Source: Vreelandella lutescens
Lineage (GTDB): Bacteria; Pseudomonadota; Gammaproteobacteria; Pseudomonadales; Halomonadaceae
NCBI RefSeq assembly: GCF_014640815.1
Contig: NZ_BMHM01000001.1
Location: 558,001 to 622,000, forward strand
Direction: 5' to 3'
Length of the DNA stretch: 64,000 nucleotides
Below are positions 26,508 to 34,534 of the stretch, one piece after another; position 1 is the stretch's first letter, and every line of letters starts with the position of its first letter. The translations under genes were made by a program, and so were the position numbers. The notes under the pieces are model-generated. The model was not told where the DNA came from, searched no databases, and saw only the letters and a list, made by a program, of their open reading frames with translations.

Positions 26508-26819
26508 TTAAAGGTTGGCAAGCTGCCAGACATCGTACGCCACTTCTTCATAGGGGTGAGCCAGCTTGAGGGCGGCAATGGCGGCCTGGATATGTTCGTC
26601 GGCGCAGACCAGTTCGACCTTGAACTCCTCGACAGTTTCCAGTGTGCCGACCTGCCCAATATGCGGTTCGGCACCCTTCATTGGGCGGAACTGTCCGGTG
26701 CCCCGGGTTTGAAAGCACACATGCTCGTAGTCGCCAATGCGACCAGCGCCAGCTTCAAAGACAGCGTTTTTGACGCTTTCAACATTCTCAATGGGAACAA
26801 AAAACGCGAGTTTATACAT
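26508..26819 (-). CDS. YqfO/NIF3 insert-type domain protein
   Basis: 103 residues matching the stand-alone version of the CutA-like insert domain of YqfO/NIF3 proteins (MYKLAFFVPIENVESVKNAV, GRIGDYEHVCFQTRGTGQFRP, HPYEEVAYDVWQL). Small cytosolic trimer-type fold; biochemical role unknown. Confidence 0.85.
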   Translation of the reverse strand: MYKLAFFVPIENVESVKNAVFEAGAGRIGDYEHVCFQTRGTGQFRPMKGAEPHIGQVGTLETVEEFKVELVCADEHIQAAIAALKLAHPYEEVAYDVWQLANL

Positions 26820-26944
26820 GCCAAGCTACCTCTGTGCATCGGGATACGTCGTCAGGTGCCCATGTTAACGGATAGGGCACTACTGGTCTTGGCGTAGGCT
26901 TTGTATGATGAGGTTTTTTTAAGCATAAGGCGGCGAGCCAATCC

Positions 26945-27898
26945 ATGGATAAGTTTGAAGTAAAGCTCGATCAGGCGGCGCGAGCCGCCTGGATGTCCTA
27001 CGTGGGTGGGATGACTCAGGACGAGATTGCCACCCAGCTTGGCGTATCAAGGCCCGGTGTGCAGCGCTTGCTGGCGTTGGCGCGCCAAGAGGGGCTGGTG
27101 AAAGTGCACATTGACCATCCCATCTCGACCTGCATGGCCTTAGGCAGCTTACTACGCGAGCATTTTCAGCTGACCTACTGCGATGTGGTGCCTGCCGACA
27201 CCCACGCCCCCGAAAGCGCTGCGTACTATTTGGCGGTGGCGGGGGCTGAGCGCATTGCGCGGCTGGTGGAGCGCAGCGAGCCGCTGACGCTGTCTCTGGG
27301 TACCGGGCGCTCGGTGCGTGCGGCGGTGGAAGCGCTTAGCCGTGTGGAGCGGCCGCAGCATCGCTTTGTCTCGCTGGTGGGTAACGTAGCCCGTGACGGC
27401 TCCGCTAACCGCTATGACGCCGTGATGGTGCTGGCGGATAAAACCGGTGGCGAGCGCTTTTTACTTCCCGCGCCGGTGGTGGCGGAGTCGCTGGCGGAGA
27501 AAGAAGCCATGCTGTCGCAACGTTTGTTTAAAGCGATTGCCGATGTGGCGCGAGAGTCGGAAGCGGCGTTTATCGGCATTGGTCGCATTGACCGCCAAGC
27601 CACGCTTTTCCAAGACCACTTCATTAGCGAAAGCGAGCTGGATGAACTGCTGGGTCGTGAAGCCGTAGGGGAGCTGCTGGGGTGGCCGTTGAATCGGCGT
27701 GGCGAAGTGATTGATTGTTCGATTACGCGACGAGTCACGAGCCTGCCGCTTGAACGCTTTGGCAAACACCTGATGGTGGGCATTGCCGGTGGCCGAGATA
27801 AAGCCCCCGCTATTTTAGCCGCGCTGCGCGGTGGCTGGTTGAAAGGGTTGATCACCGATGAGATTGCCGCCAGGCATATTGTCGAGGCGATGAAATGA
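26945..27898 (+). CDS. SorC/DeoR-family sugar-responsive regulator (SmoC-like)
   Basis: 317 residues. N-terminal HTH at about 20-50 (GGMTQDEIATQLGVSRPGVQRLL) and a C-terminal sugar-binding domain (LSLGTGRSVRAAVEAL, HRFVSLVGNVARDGSANRYDAV, GIGRIDRQATLFQ, GGRDKAPAILAALRGG). SorC-type proteins sense a polyol or sugar phosphate. It precedes the polyol ABC transporter operon in the same direction and should control it. Downstream lie a perfect palindrome and a T-tract. Confidence 0.9.
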   Translation: MDKFEVKLDQAARAAWMSYVGGMTQDEIATQLGVSRPGVQRLLALARQEGLVKVHIDHPISTCMALGSLLREHFQLTYCDVVPADTHAPESAAYYLAVAGAERIARLVERSEPLTLSLGTGRSVRAAVEALSRVERPQHRFVSLVGNVARDGSANRYDAVMVLADKTGGERFLLPAPVVAESLAEKEAMLSQRLFKAIADVARESEAAFIGIGRIDRQATLFQDHFISESELDELLGREAVGELLGWPLNRRGEVIDCSITRRVTSLPLERFGKHLMVGIAGGRDKAPAILAALRGGWLKGLITDEIAARHIVEAMK

Positions 27899-27910
27899 CG
27901 CGTCACTTCG

Positions 27911-27978
27911 CGCTTGCAACATGCAAGCGATTGAATGAATTAGCATAAAGTCTAACTCGGCAAGCTTTGCTTTTTTTT
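27911..27978 (+). terminator. Palindrome and T-tract after the SorC-type regulator
   Basis: CGCTTGCA / TGCAAGCG with loop ACA (27911-27929) lies 13 bases after the stop; further on GCAA-GCT-TTGC is followed by eight T (27971-27978). One or both may end the regulator transcript; the second stem is short, so this is tentative. Confidence 0.4.
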
Positions 27979-28062
27979 GGTTCGCGTACGATCATTTGTT
28001 CGGTTGATGATCAATAAGATCAAGGCAACAACAATGCCAACATTTGCCAAGAGGAGTGCTGT

Positions 28063-29385
28063 ATGCGTCTCGCACGTCATTTGCCCGTCACGACCCTAGC
28101 GGCTGCCATCGCATTGGCTGGCCACGCCCAGGCTCAAACCGAGATCACCGTCGCCACGGTGAACAATAACGACATGGTCATCATGCAGAGCCTGACCGAT
28201 GCCTTTGAGCAAGCGCATCCAGATATCACGCTGGACTGGGTGGTGCTTGAGGAGAACGTGCTGCGTCAGCGTATGACCACGGATATTGCCACCGGCGGTG
28301 GGCAATTCGACGTGATGACCATCGGTACCTATGAAGTGCCTATTTGGGCCGAGCGCGGCTGGCTTGAGCCGCTGGATAGCCTCCCCGATGACTATAACGA
28401 AGACGATCTGCTGGCATCGGTACGCGATGGCTTGAGCCTGGACGGCACGCTGCACGCGCTGCCGTTCTATGCGGAAAGCTCCATGATGTATTACCGCACC
28501 GATCTGTTTGAGCAGGCAGGCATTGAGATGCCCGAGCAGCCCACCTGGACGCAGGTGCGCGACTGGGCTGAACAGCTTCACGGCAGCGAAGATGGCTTAG
28601 CGGGTATTTGCCTGCGCGGCAAGCCGGGCTGGGGCGAGAACATGGCGTTTGTGTCGACGCTGGTGAACACCTTCGGCGGACGCTGGTTCGATGAGCAGTG
28701 GAACCCAGAGCTCAACTCCGAGGCGTGGAATAACGCAATTTCGTTCTACGTGGATCTGCTCAGCAACTATGGCCCACCCGGCGCAAGCTCCAACGGCTTT
28801 AACGAGAACCTCGCGCTCTTCTCGCGCGGTAACTGTGCCATGTGGGTCGATGCTACCTCAGCGGCAGGCAAGCTCTACGATGAGAACGAATCCGACGTAG
28901 CAGGCACGCTTGGCTTTGCGCCAGCGCCCATCGCAGAAACCCCCAAAGGTTCCCACTGGCTGTGGTCTTGGGCGCTGGCCATCCCAGCCTCTTCTGAGCA
29001 TAAAGAAGCCGCTCAGGCGTTCATTACCTGGGCCACATCGGAGGAGTATATCGAGCTTGTGGGTGAAACAAACGGTTGGACCAGCGTACCGCCTGGCACC
29101 CGCGAATCCACCTACGCTAATGAGCAGTACACAGAAGCCGCGCCATTTGCCGCCTTTGTGCTAGATGCCATTAAAGAGGCCGACCCCACCGACTCCAGCC
29201 TAGAACCAAACCCCTACGTGGGCGTGCAGTTTGTGGGTATTCCTGAGTTCCAGTCGATTGGCACCCAGGTAGGCCAAACCATTGCGGCGGCGCTTACCGG
29301 TGATACATCGGTGGAGCAGGCGTTGGATAACGCCCAGCGCGCTACCGAGCGCACGATGCAGCGAGCGGGCTACATCGAACGTTAA
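28063..29385 (+). CDS. smoE: Polyol ABC transporter substrate-binding protein (SmoE-like)
   Basis: 440 residues with signal peptide 1-25 (cut after AQAQ/GHAQA) and the family-1 extracellular binding-protein fold (TDAFEQAHPDITLDWVVLEEN, ALPFYAESSMMYYRTDLFEQAG, KGSHWLWSWALAIPASS). Sorbitol/mannitol binding is inferred from the complete Smo/Mtl gene set downstream. Upstream, ATCAT...TTGATGATCAA (27991-28014) is a candidate operator for the SorC-type regulator. GAGGAG precedes the ATG. Ends at a hairpin that precedes the permease genes. Confidence 0.93.
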   Translation: MRLARHLPVTTLAAAIALAGHAQAQTEITVATVNNNDMVIMQSLTDAFEQAHPDITLDWVVLEENVLRQRMTTDIATGGGQFDVMTIGTYEVPIWAERGWLEPLDSLPDDYNEDDLLASVRDGLSLDGTLHALPFYAESSMMYYRTDLFEQAGIEMPEQPTWTQVRDWAEQLHGSEDGLAGICLRGKPGWGENMAFVSTLVNTFGGRWFDEQWNPELNSEAWNNAISFYVDLLSNYGPPGASSNGFNENLALFSRGNCAMWVDATSAAGKLYDENESDVAGTLGFAPAPIAETPKGSHWLWSWALAIPASSEHKEAAQAFITWATSEEYIELVGETNGWTSVPPGTRESTYANEQYTEAAPFAAFVLDAIKEADPTDSSLEPNPYVGVQFVGIPEFQSIGTQVGQTIAAALTGDTSVEQALDNAQRATERTMQRAGYIER

Positions 29386-29394
29386 TGCACTCCT

Positions 29395-29420
29395 GCGCCT
29401 GCCCGGCCACGGGCAGGCGC
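29395..29420 (+). promoter_or_regulatory. Hairpin between binding-protein and permease genes
   Basis: GCGCCTGCCC / GGGCAGGCGC with loop GGCCAC, then TTTAG. It is in the same place relative to the binding-protein gene as the hairpin in the TRAP operon and probably trims expression of the downstream permeases or protects the smoE message. Confidence 0.7.
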
Positions 29421-29462
29421 TTTAGTTGGTTCTAGCAGGTCAGTTTTCTTGCAGGTATTTCC

Positions 29463-30353
29463 ATGAATAGAACACGTGCTTCTGGCCGTACGGTCGGCGG
29501 GCTGAGAACGCTTTCGCTTCAAGCGCCCGCCGTAACGCTGCTGCTGCTCTGGATGATTGTGCCCCTCGGCATGACCATCTGGTTCTCTTTCCAGCGCTAC
29601 AACTTGCTCATGCCTGATATGACAGGCTTCGCCGGGCTAGAGAACTATGAGTACCTGCTGACCGACCCCGCGTTATGGTCGGCTATGGGCACCACGCTGC
29701 TGCTGGTGGGCTGGGTGCTGGTGATTACCGTGGTGGGCGGCACCCTGTTGGCGGTGCTGTTTCAACAGGATTTTGCCGGGCGGGGCATTGCCCGCGTATT
29801 GGCGATCTCCCCCTTCTTTGTCATGCCAACGGTGAGCGCGCTGGTATGGAAAAACATGATGATGCACCCCTCTAACGGGGTATTGGCGTGGTTAGCACAG
29901 TCGCTGGGGCTGCCCGCGTTGGACTGGTTCTCATCGCTACCGCTGACCTCCATCATCATTATCGTCTCATGGCAGTGGCTGCCGTTTGCGCTACTGATCC
30001 TGCTGACGGCGATGCAGTCGCTGGATGAAGACCAAGTGGAAGCCGCGCGGATGGATGGCGCGGGCCCCTTGGCGATTTTCTTCTTCATTACGCTGCCGCA
30101 CCTGAAGCGTGCCATTAGCGTGGTGATCATGATTGAGATGATCTTCCTGCTGACGATTTTTGCCGAGATCTTTGTGACCACCTCTGGCGGGCCGGGGCTT
30201 GCCACCACCAACTTGGCCTATTTGATCTACATCCAAGCGCTGCTGGATTTTGATGTAGGCATGGCCTCGGCGGGTGGGGTGATCGCCATCATTCTTGCCA
30301 ATATCGTCGCGATTTTCCTTGTCCGTATGGTCGCTAAGAACTTAGAAGACTAA
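29463..30353 (+). CDS. smoF: Polyol ABC transporter permease (SmoF-like)
   Basis: 296 residues, six membrane helices, with the MalF-type EAA loop (EAARMDGAGPLAIFFFITLPHL) near residues 195-216 that docks on the ATPase. It forms the membrane channel with the next gene. An N-terminal basic segment of about 15 residues precedes TM1. Confidence 0.92.
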   Translation: MNRTRASGRTVGGLRTLSLQAPAVTLLLLWMIVPLGMTIWFSFQRYNLLMPDMTGFAGLENYEYLLTDPALWSAMGTTLLLVGWVLVITVVGGTLLAVLFQQDFAGRGIARVLAISPFFVMPTVSALVWKNMMMHPSNGVLAWLAQSLGLPALDWFSSLPLTSIIIIVSWQWLPFALLILLTAMQSLDEDQVEAARMDGAGPLAIFFFITLPHLKRAISVVIMIEMIFLLTIFAEIFVTTSGGPGLATTNLAYLIYIQALLDFDVGMASAGGVIAIILANIVAIFLVRMVAKNLED

Positions 30354-30385
30354 CCCCGGCACCAGGGCGTCTTGGGAGCATTTCA

Positions 30386-31237
30386 ATGACAACGCATCGT
30401 AATAGCGCGCCAGCACACACTCGCTCGTTGCCCATCCGGCAGCTGGTGTTAACCCTGCTGGGCTGGTCCATTGCGCTGATTATCTTTTTCCCCATCCTCT
30501 GGATGGTGCTAACGGGGTTCAAAACCGAAACGGCAGCGATTGCCGACCCCAGCTTTATTTTTTCGCCCACGCTCGAAAGTTATCAAGCCGTTCAGGCCCG
30601 CTCGGGCTATGCACGCTTTGCGTTAAACAGCGTTGCCATCGCGTTTGGCTCCACGTTGTTAGCCCTGCTCATTGCCATTCCCTCGGCTTACGCCATGGCC
30701 TTTTTGCCCACTAAACGCACCAAAGGCACGCTGCTGTGGATGCTCTCCACCAAAATGCTGCCGCCGGTGGGTGTTCTGGTGCCTATTTATCTGATTTTCC
30801 GCGATGTTGGGCTGCTGGATACCCGCACCGGGCTGATCATCATTTACACCCTGATGAACCTGCCCATTGTGGTGTGGATGCTCTACACCTTCTTTAAAGA
30901 TATGCCCAAAGACATTCTTGAGGCGGGACGTATGGATGGGGCTTCCACCCTGCAGGAAGTGTTCTTTCTGCTGCTGCCGCTGACCCTGCCAGGGATTGCG
31001 TCGACCGGGCTGCTCTCGGTGATTTTGAGCTGGAACGAAGCGTTTTGGAGTCTCAACCTCACCTCGTCGAAAGCCGCGCCGTTGACCGCCTACATTGCCT
31101 CGTTCTCAAGCCCCGAAGGGCTGTTCTGGGCCAAGCTATCGGCGGCTTCTACCATGGCCATCGCCCCCATCCTAATCCTCGGCTGGATGACCCAAAAACA
31201 AATGGTGCGCGGCCTGACCTTTGGCGCCGTCAAGTAA
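30386..31237 (+). CDS. smoG: Polyol ABC transporter permease (SmoG-like)
   Basis: 283 residues, MalG-like permease with six helices and the EAA loop EAGRMDGASTLQEVFFLLLP near 177-196. It lies 32 bases after smoF. The last helix region and stop are followed after 11 bases by the ATPase gene. Confidence 0.92.
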   Translation: MTTHRNSAPAHTRSLPIRQLVLTLLGWSIALIIFFPILWMVLTGFKTETAAIADPSFIFSPTLESYQAVQARSGYARFALNSVAIAFGSTLLALLIAIPSAYAMAFLPTKRTKGTLLWMLSTKMLPPVGVLVPIYLIFRDVGLLDTRTGLIIIYTLMNLPIVVWMLYTFFKDMPKDILEAGRMDGASTLQEVFFLLLPLTLPGIASTGLLSVILSWNEAFWSLNLTSSKAAPLTAYIASFSSPEGLFWAKLSAASTMAIAPILILGWMTQKQMVRGLTFGAVK

Positions 31238-31248
31238 AGGAGTTCCCC

Positions 31249-32406
31249 ATGGCAACCTTACAACTCAAGAACATTACCAAGCAGTTTGGCGACACCAAGG
31301 TCATCAAGGGCATTGATCTCGACGTTAACGATCGTGAGTTCGTGGTGTTCGTTGGCCCCTCGGGCTGCGGTAAATCCACGCTGATGCGCATGATCGCGGG
31401 GCTGGAGAGCGCCAGCGACGGCGACATTTTGATCAATGGTCAGCGGATGAACGAGGTAGGCCCCGCCGACCGGGGCTTAGCGATGGTGTTTCAAAGCTAC
31501 GCGCTGTACCCGCACATGACGGTTGAAGGCAACATGGGCTTTAGCATGCGCCTAGCCGGGGTGCCCAAAGAGGAGCGCCGCGCCAAAGTGCTGGAAGCTG
31601 CCAAAATTCTTCAGCTTGAACCGCTGCTGGACCGCAAGCCCAAAGCGCTGTCTGGCGGCCAGCGCCAGCGGGTGGCGATTGGCCGGGCGATTGTGCGCAA
31701 CCCTAGCATCTTCCTGTTCGACGAACCGCTCTCCAACCTGGACGCGGCGCTGCGGGTACAGATGCGTATTGAACTGGCGCGGCTGCATGAAGAGCTGGAT
31801 GCCACGATGATTTACGTGACCCACGACCAGATAGAGGCCATGACCATGGCCGATAAAATCGTCGTGCTGCACGATGGCGTGGTGGAGCAGGTAGGCTCGC
31901 CCATGGCGCTCTATCACCACCCGCGTAACCGCTTCGTGGCGGGCTTTATCGGCTCGCCTAAGATGAACTTCTTCAGCGTTGAGCAGCACTCCATTAGCAG
32001 CGACGGCGTCACCGTGCGCCTGCCCGGCGGGCGGCCCTGCACCATTCCGGTAGCAGGCGAGCAGCTCGCCCGCGACGAAGCGCTGGAGCTGGGCATTCGC
32101 CCTGAGCACCTGCAGCTGGATGAAAACGGCCCGCTGAGTGGCCAGATTAAAGTGCTGGAGCGCTTGGGCGGGCAAACCTCGCTGTACGTGCAGATGGGCG
32201 AGCTGCTGATCACCATCATGGCCGATGGCGACGTGGCCTACCGGGTGAACGATACCGTTCAGTTCGGCTTTGCCGCCGAGCGTGCTCATCTGTTTGATGC
32301 CCAGGGCGTGGCGCTAGAGAGCCTGTCACAGCACCCGCTGGCCAGCCTAACCCGTCAGGATAACCGAGCGGCGACCGAGCCTGCTGCACCAGGGGGGCAG
32401 GTATGA
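31249..32406 (+). CDS. smoK: Polyol ABC transporter ATPase (SmoK/MalK family)
   Basis: 385 residues. Walker A GPSGCGKS at 36-43, Q-loop MVFQSYALYPHMTV, signature LSGGQRQRVAIGRA, Walker B FLFDEPLSNLD, switch histidine in THDQIEAM; C-terminal TOBE/regulatory domain about 240-360. It powers sugar-alcohol uptake. The ATG at 31249 follows AAAGGAG; the frame is open back into smoG but that part is not coding. Its stop overlaps the HAD gene start (ATGA). Confidence 0.94.
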   Translation: MATLQLKNITKQFGDTKVIKGIDLDVNDREFVVFVGPSGCGKSTLMRMIAGLESASDGDILINGQRMNEVGPADRGLAMVFQSYALYPHMTVEGNMGFSMRLAGVPKEERRAKVLEAAKILQLEPLLDRKPKALSGGQRQRVAIGRAIVRNPSIFLFDEPLSNLDAALRVQMRIELARLHEELDATMIYVTHDQIEAMTMADKIVVLHDGVVEQVGSPMALYHHPRNRFVAGFIGSPKMNFFSVEQHSISSDGVTVRLPGGRPCTIPVAGEQLARDEALELGIRPEHLQLDENGPLSGQIKVLERLGGQTSLYVQMGELLITIMADGDVAYRVNDTVQFGFAAERAHLFDAQGVALESLSQHPLASLTRQDNRAATEPAAPGGQV

Positions 32407-33101
32407 AGGCGCTGATTTTTGATTGCGACGGCGTCCTGGTGGATAGCGAAGCCTTAGCAGAAGAGACCTTGGAAGCCCACCTTGTGCAGTGGCTGCCGGA
32501 TCTGGATATTCCCACGCTGCTCAGCCAAGCCCTGGGCATGACGACCGCCGACATTCTTCGCCATCTAGCGCAGTTAAGCCGCCACCCGCTGCCGCCCAAT
32601 GCCTCTGAGGTCGTCGATAGTGCGATTGAAGCGCGCTTGGCCCGGGAGCTAACCCCCATTGATGGGGTTCACGACGCCGTTAGCGGTATCGATTTACCGA
32701 AAGCCGTGGTCTCCAACAGCCGCCGCTGCCGCGTGCTGGCATCGCTTGCGACGACGCAGTTGGAAGCGGCGCTGGGCAATGTGCCGATCTTCACCGCCGA
32801 GCAGGTCGACAAGCCCAAACCTGACCCTGCGATTTACCGCTTGGCCGCGAGCGAGCTTGGCTGCCCGCCCAGCCGTTGCCTAGTGGTTGAGGATAGCGTG
32901 GCAGGCGTTACCGCTGCCCATGCCGCTGGCATGCAGGTGATTGGCTTTGTGGGCGCAAGCCATCTTGATGAAGAGCAGCCTAACCGCCTGCTCGCGGCGG
33001 GCGCTTGGCGAATTTTGCCCCATATGTGCGGGCTTCACGCCTTAGTGGACGAGTGGCAATTACATCTGCAAGGACAAGATAACAATGAAACTACTCAATA
33101 A
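32403..33101 (+). CDS. HAD-superfamily phosphatase (HalA/beta-phosphoglucomutase-like)
   Basis: 232 residues. DxD motif D8/D10 (LIFDCDGVLVDSE), motif II AVVSNSRR, lysine KPKPDP and acidic motif VVEDSVAGVTAA: subfamily IA. An HAD hydrolase in the same position is known from the Rhodobacter polyol operon. It may dephosphorylate a dead-end sugar phosphate made by side reactions (inference). Start overlaps smoK by 4 bases and its end overlaps the dehydrogenase gene by 17 bases. Confidence 0.88.
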   Translation: MKALIFDCDGVLVDSEALAEETLEAHLVQWLPDLDIPTLLSQALGMTTADILRHLAQLSRHPLPPNASEVVDSAIEARLARELTPIDGVHDAVSGIDLPKAVVSNSRRCRVLASLATTQLEAALGNVPIFTAEQVDKPKPDPAIYRLAASELGCPPSRCLVVEDSVAGVTAAHAAGMQVIGFVGASHLDEEQPNRLLAAGAWRILPHMCGLHALVDEWQLHLQGQDNNETTQ

Positions 33102-33870
33102 GCGTGCCGTGATTACCGGCGGCGCCCGCGGCATCGGGCTCGCCATTGCCCAGCGTTATTTGGCTGAAGGGGCCATTGTCGTGGTGGCCGATATCGATGC
33201 CAACGCCATCGAAGACGCACTCACCACGCTGCAGCAGAATGCCAGCGCCGAGCGGGTGATGGGCGTGGTGTTGAACGTGTGCGACCAAGGCTCTATCGAT
33301 GCCATGGTGGGGAGCGTCACCGAGCGCTTTGGCGGCATTGATATTTTGGTCAATAACGCGGCGGTGTTCGATATGGCCCCGGTGCTGGATGTCACCGAGT
33401 CAAGCTTCGACAAACAGTTCGCGGTGAACACTAAAGGCATGTTTTTCACCCTGCAGGCCGTAGCCCGCGCCATGGTGGCCCAAGGCCAGGGGGGCAAAAT
33501 TATCAATATGGCCTCTCAGGCGGGCAGAAGAGGTGAGCCGCTGGTGAGTGTTTACTGCGCCAGCAAAGCCGCCGTGATTAGCCTGACCCAGTCCTGCGGG
33601 CTCGATTTGATTAAACACCGCATCAACGTCAACGGCATTGCCCCCGGCGTGGTGGACACCCCGATGTGGGAAGAGGTTGATGCGCTGTTTGCCCGTTTTG
33701 AGAACCGCCCGCTGGGCGAGAAAAAGCGCCTAGTGGGCGAGGCGGTGCCCTATGGTCGTATGGGCCTGCCCGAAGATCACACCGGTGCTGCCGTGTTTCT
33801 GGCCAGCCAAGATAGCGATTACGTCGTCGCCCAGACACTCAATGTCGATGGCGGCAACTGGATGAGCTAA
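33085..33870 (+). CDS. smoS: Sorbitol (L-iditol) 2-dehydrogenase, SDR family (SmoS-like)
   Basis: 261 residues. NAD-binding TGGARGIG (11-18), catalytic S144, Y157 and K161 (YCASK), and NNAAV. SmoS oxidises D-glucitol to D-fructose (and galactitol to tagatose). The C-terminal region QTLNVDGGNWMS is the standard SDR ending. It overlaps the HAD gene by 17 bases, implying coupled translation. Confidence 0.9.
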   Translation: MKLLNKRAVITGGARGIGLAIAQRYLAEGAIVVVADIDANAIEDALTTLQQNASAERVMGVVLNVCDQGSIDAMVGSVTERFGGIDILVNNAAVFDMAPVLDVTESSFDKQFAVNTKGMFFTLQAVARAMVAQGQGGKIINMASQAGRRGEPLVSVYCASKAAVISLTQSCGLDLIKHRINVNGIAPGVVDTPMWEEVDALFARFENRPLGEKKRLVGEAVPYGRMGLPEDHTGAAVFLASQDSDYVVAQTLNVDGGNWMS

Positions 33871-33877
33871 GACGCCC

Positions 33878-34498
33878 ATGAGCCCTGATCTTGTTTCGTT
33901 AAGTCACCAACTGTTGGATGCCGCCGAAGGCAAGGCGCGCTTTATGGTTGCCCTGGCGGGGCCGCCGGGGGCCGGAAAATCCTACCGCAGCGCGCTGCTC
34001 TGCGAGGCGATTAATCAGCTGCGCCCAGGGCAAGCAGCGGTGGTGCCGATGGATGGCTACCACTTCGATAACGCCGTATTAGGCGATGAGCAGCTGCCAG
34101 TGAAAGGCGCGCCCCACACCTTCGATGTGGAAGGGCTGCACCACGACTTAGCGCGCATTCGCCGGGCGGATAAGCCGGTGGCCGTGCCGGTCTTTGATCG
34201 GCCGCTGGACCTTGCCCGTGCCGGTGGGCGGCTGATTACCCTCGCGCATCGCATTGTGATTGTGGAAGGCAACTACCTGCTGCTGGACCAAGATCCGTGG
34301 CGTTCGCTGCACGCGCTGTTCGATTGGACGCTAATGATCGACGTGGACGACGCCGTGCTGGTGGAGCGGTTGGTGAATCGCTGGCTGTGTATGGGCCAAA
34401 ACCATAGCGGGGCCCTTGAGCGCACCCACCAAAAAGACATGCTGAACGCTGAGCTGGTGAAAACCGCTAGCGTGGCACCTGATCAGCGCTGGCGCTAG
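33878..34498 (+). CDS. P-loop sugar/nucleoside kinase (FrcK/uridine-kinase-like)
   Basis: 206 residues with Walker A GPPGAGKS (28-35), MDGYHFDNAVL and a LID-like RWLCMGQNHSGAL stretch. It belongs to the uridine kinase/pantothenate kinase-type P-loop group that includes FrcK, a kinase of fructose transport operons. In this cluster it replaces the fructokinase MtlZ of Rhodobacter, so it may phosphorylate the fructose made by the dehydrogenases, but substrate is not proven. 7 bases after smoS. Confidence 0.82.
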   Translation: MSPDLVSLSHQLLDAAEGKARFMVALAGPPGAGKSYRSALLCEAINQLRPGQAAVVPMDGYHFDNAVLGDEQLPVKGAPHTFDVEGLHHDLARIRRADKPVAVPVFDRPLDLARAGGRLITLAHRIVIVEGNYLLLDQDPWRSLHALFDWTLMIDVDDAVLVERLVNRWLCMGQNHSGALERTHQKDMLNAELVKTASVAPDQRWR

Positions 34499-34534
34499 GA
34501 CGCGCTTGCCCAGCCAATAACCCGGAGAGTGACG

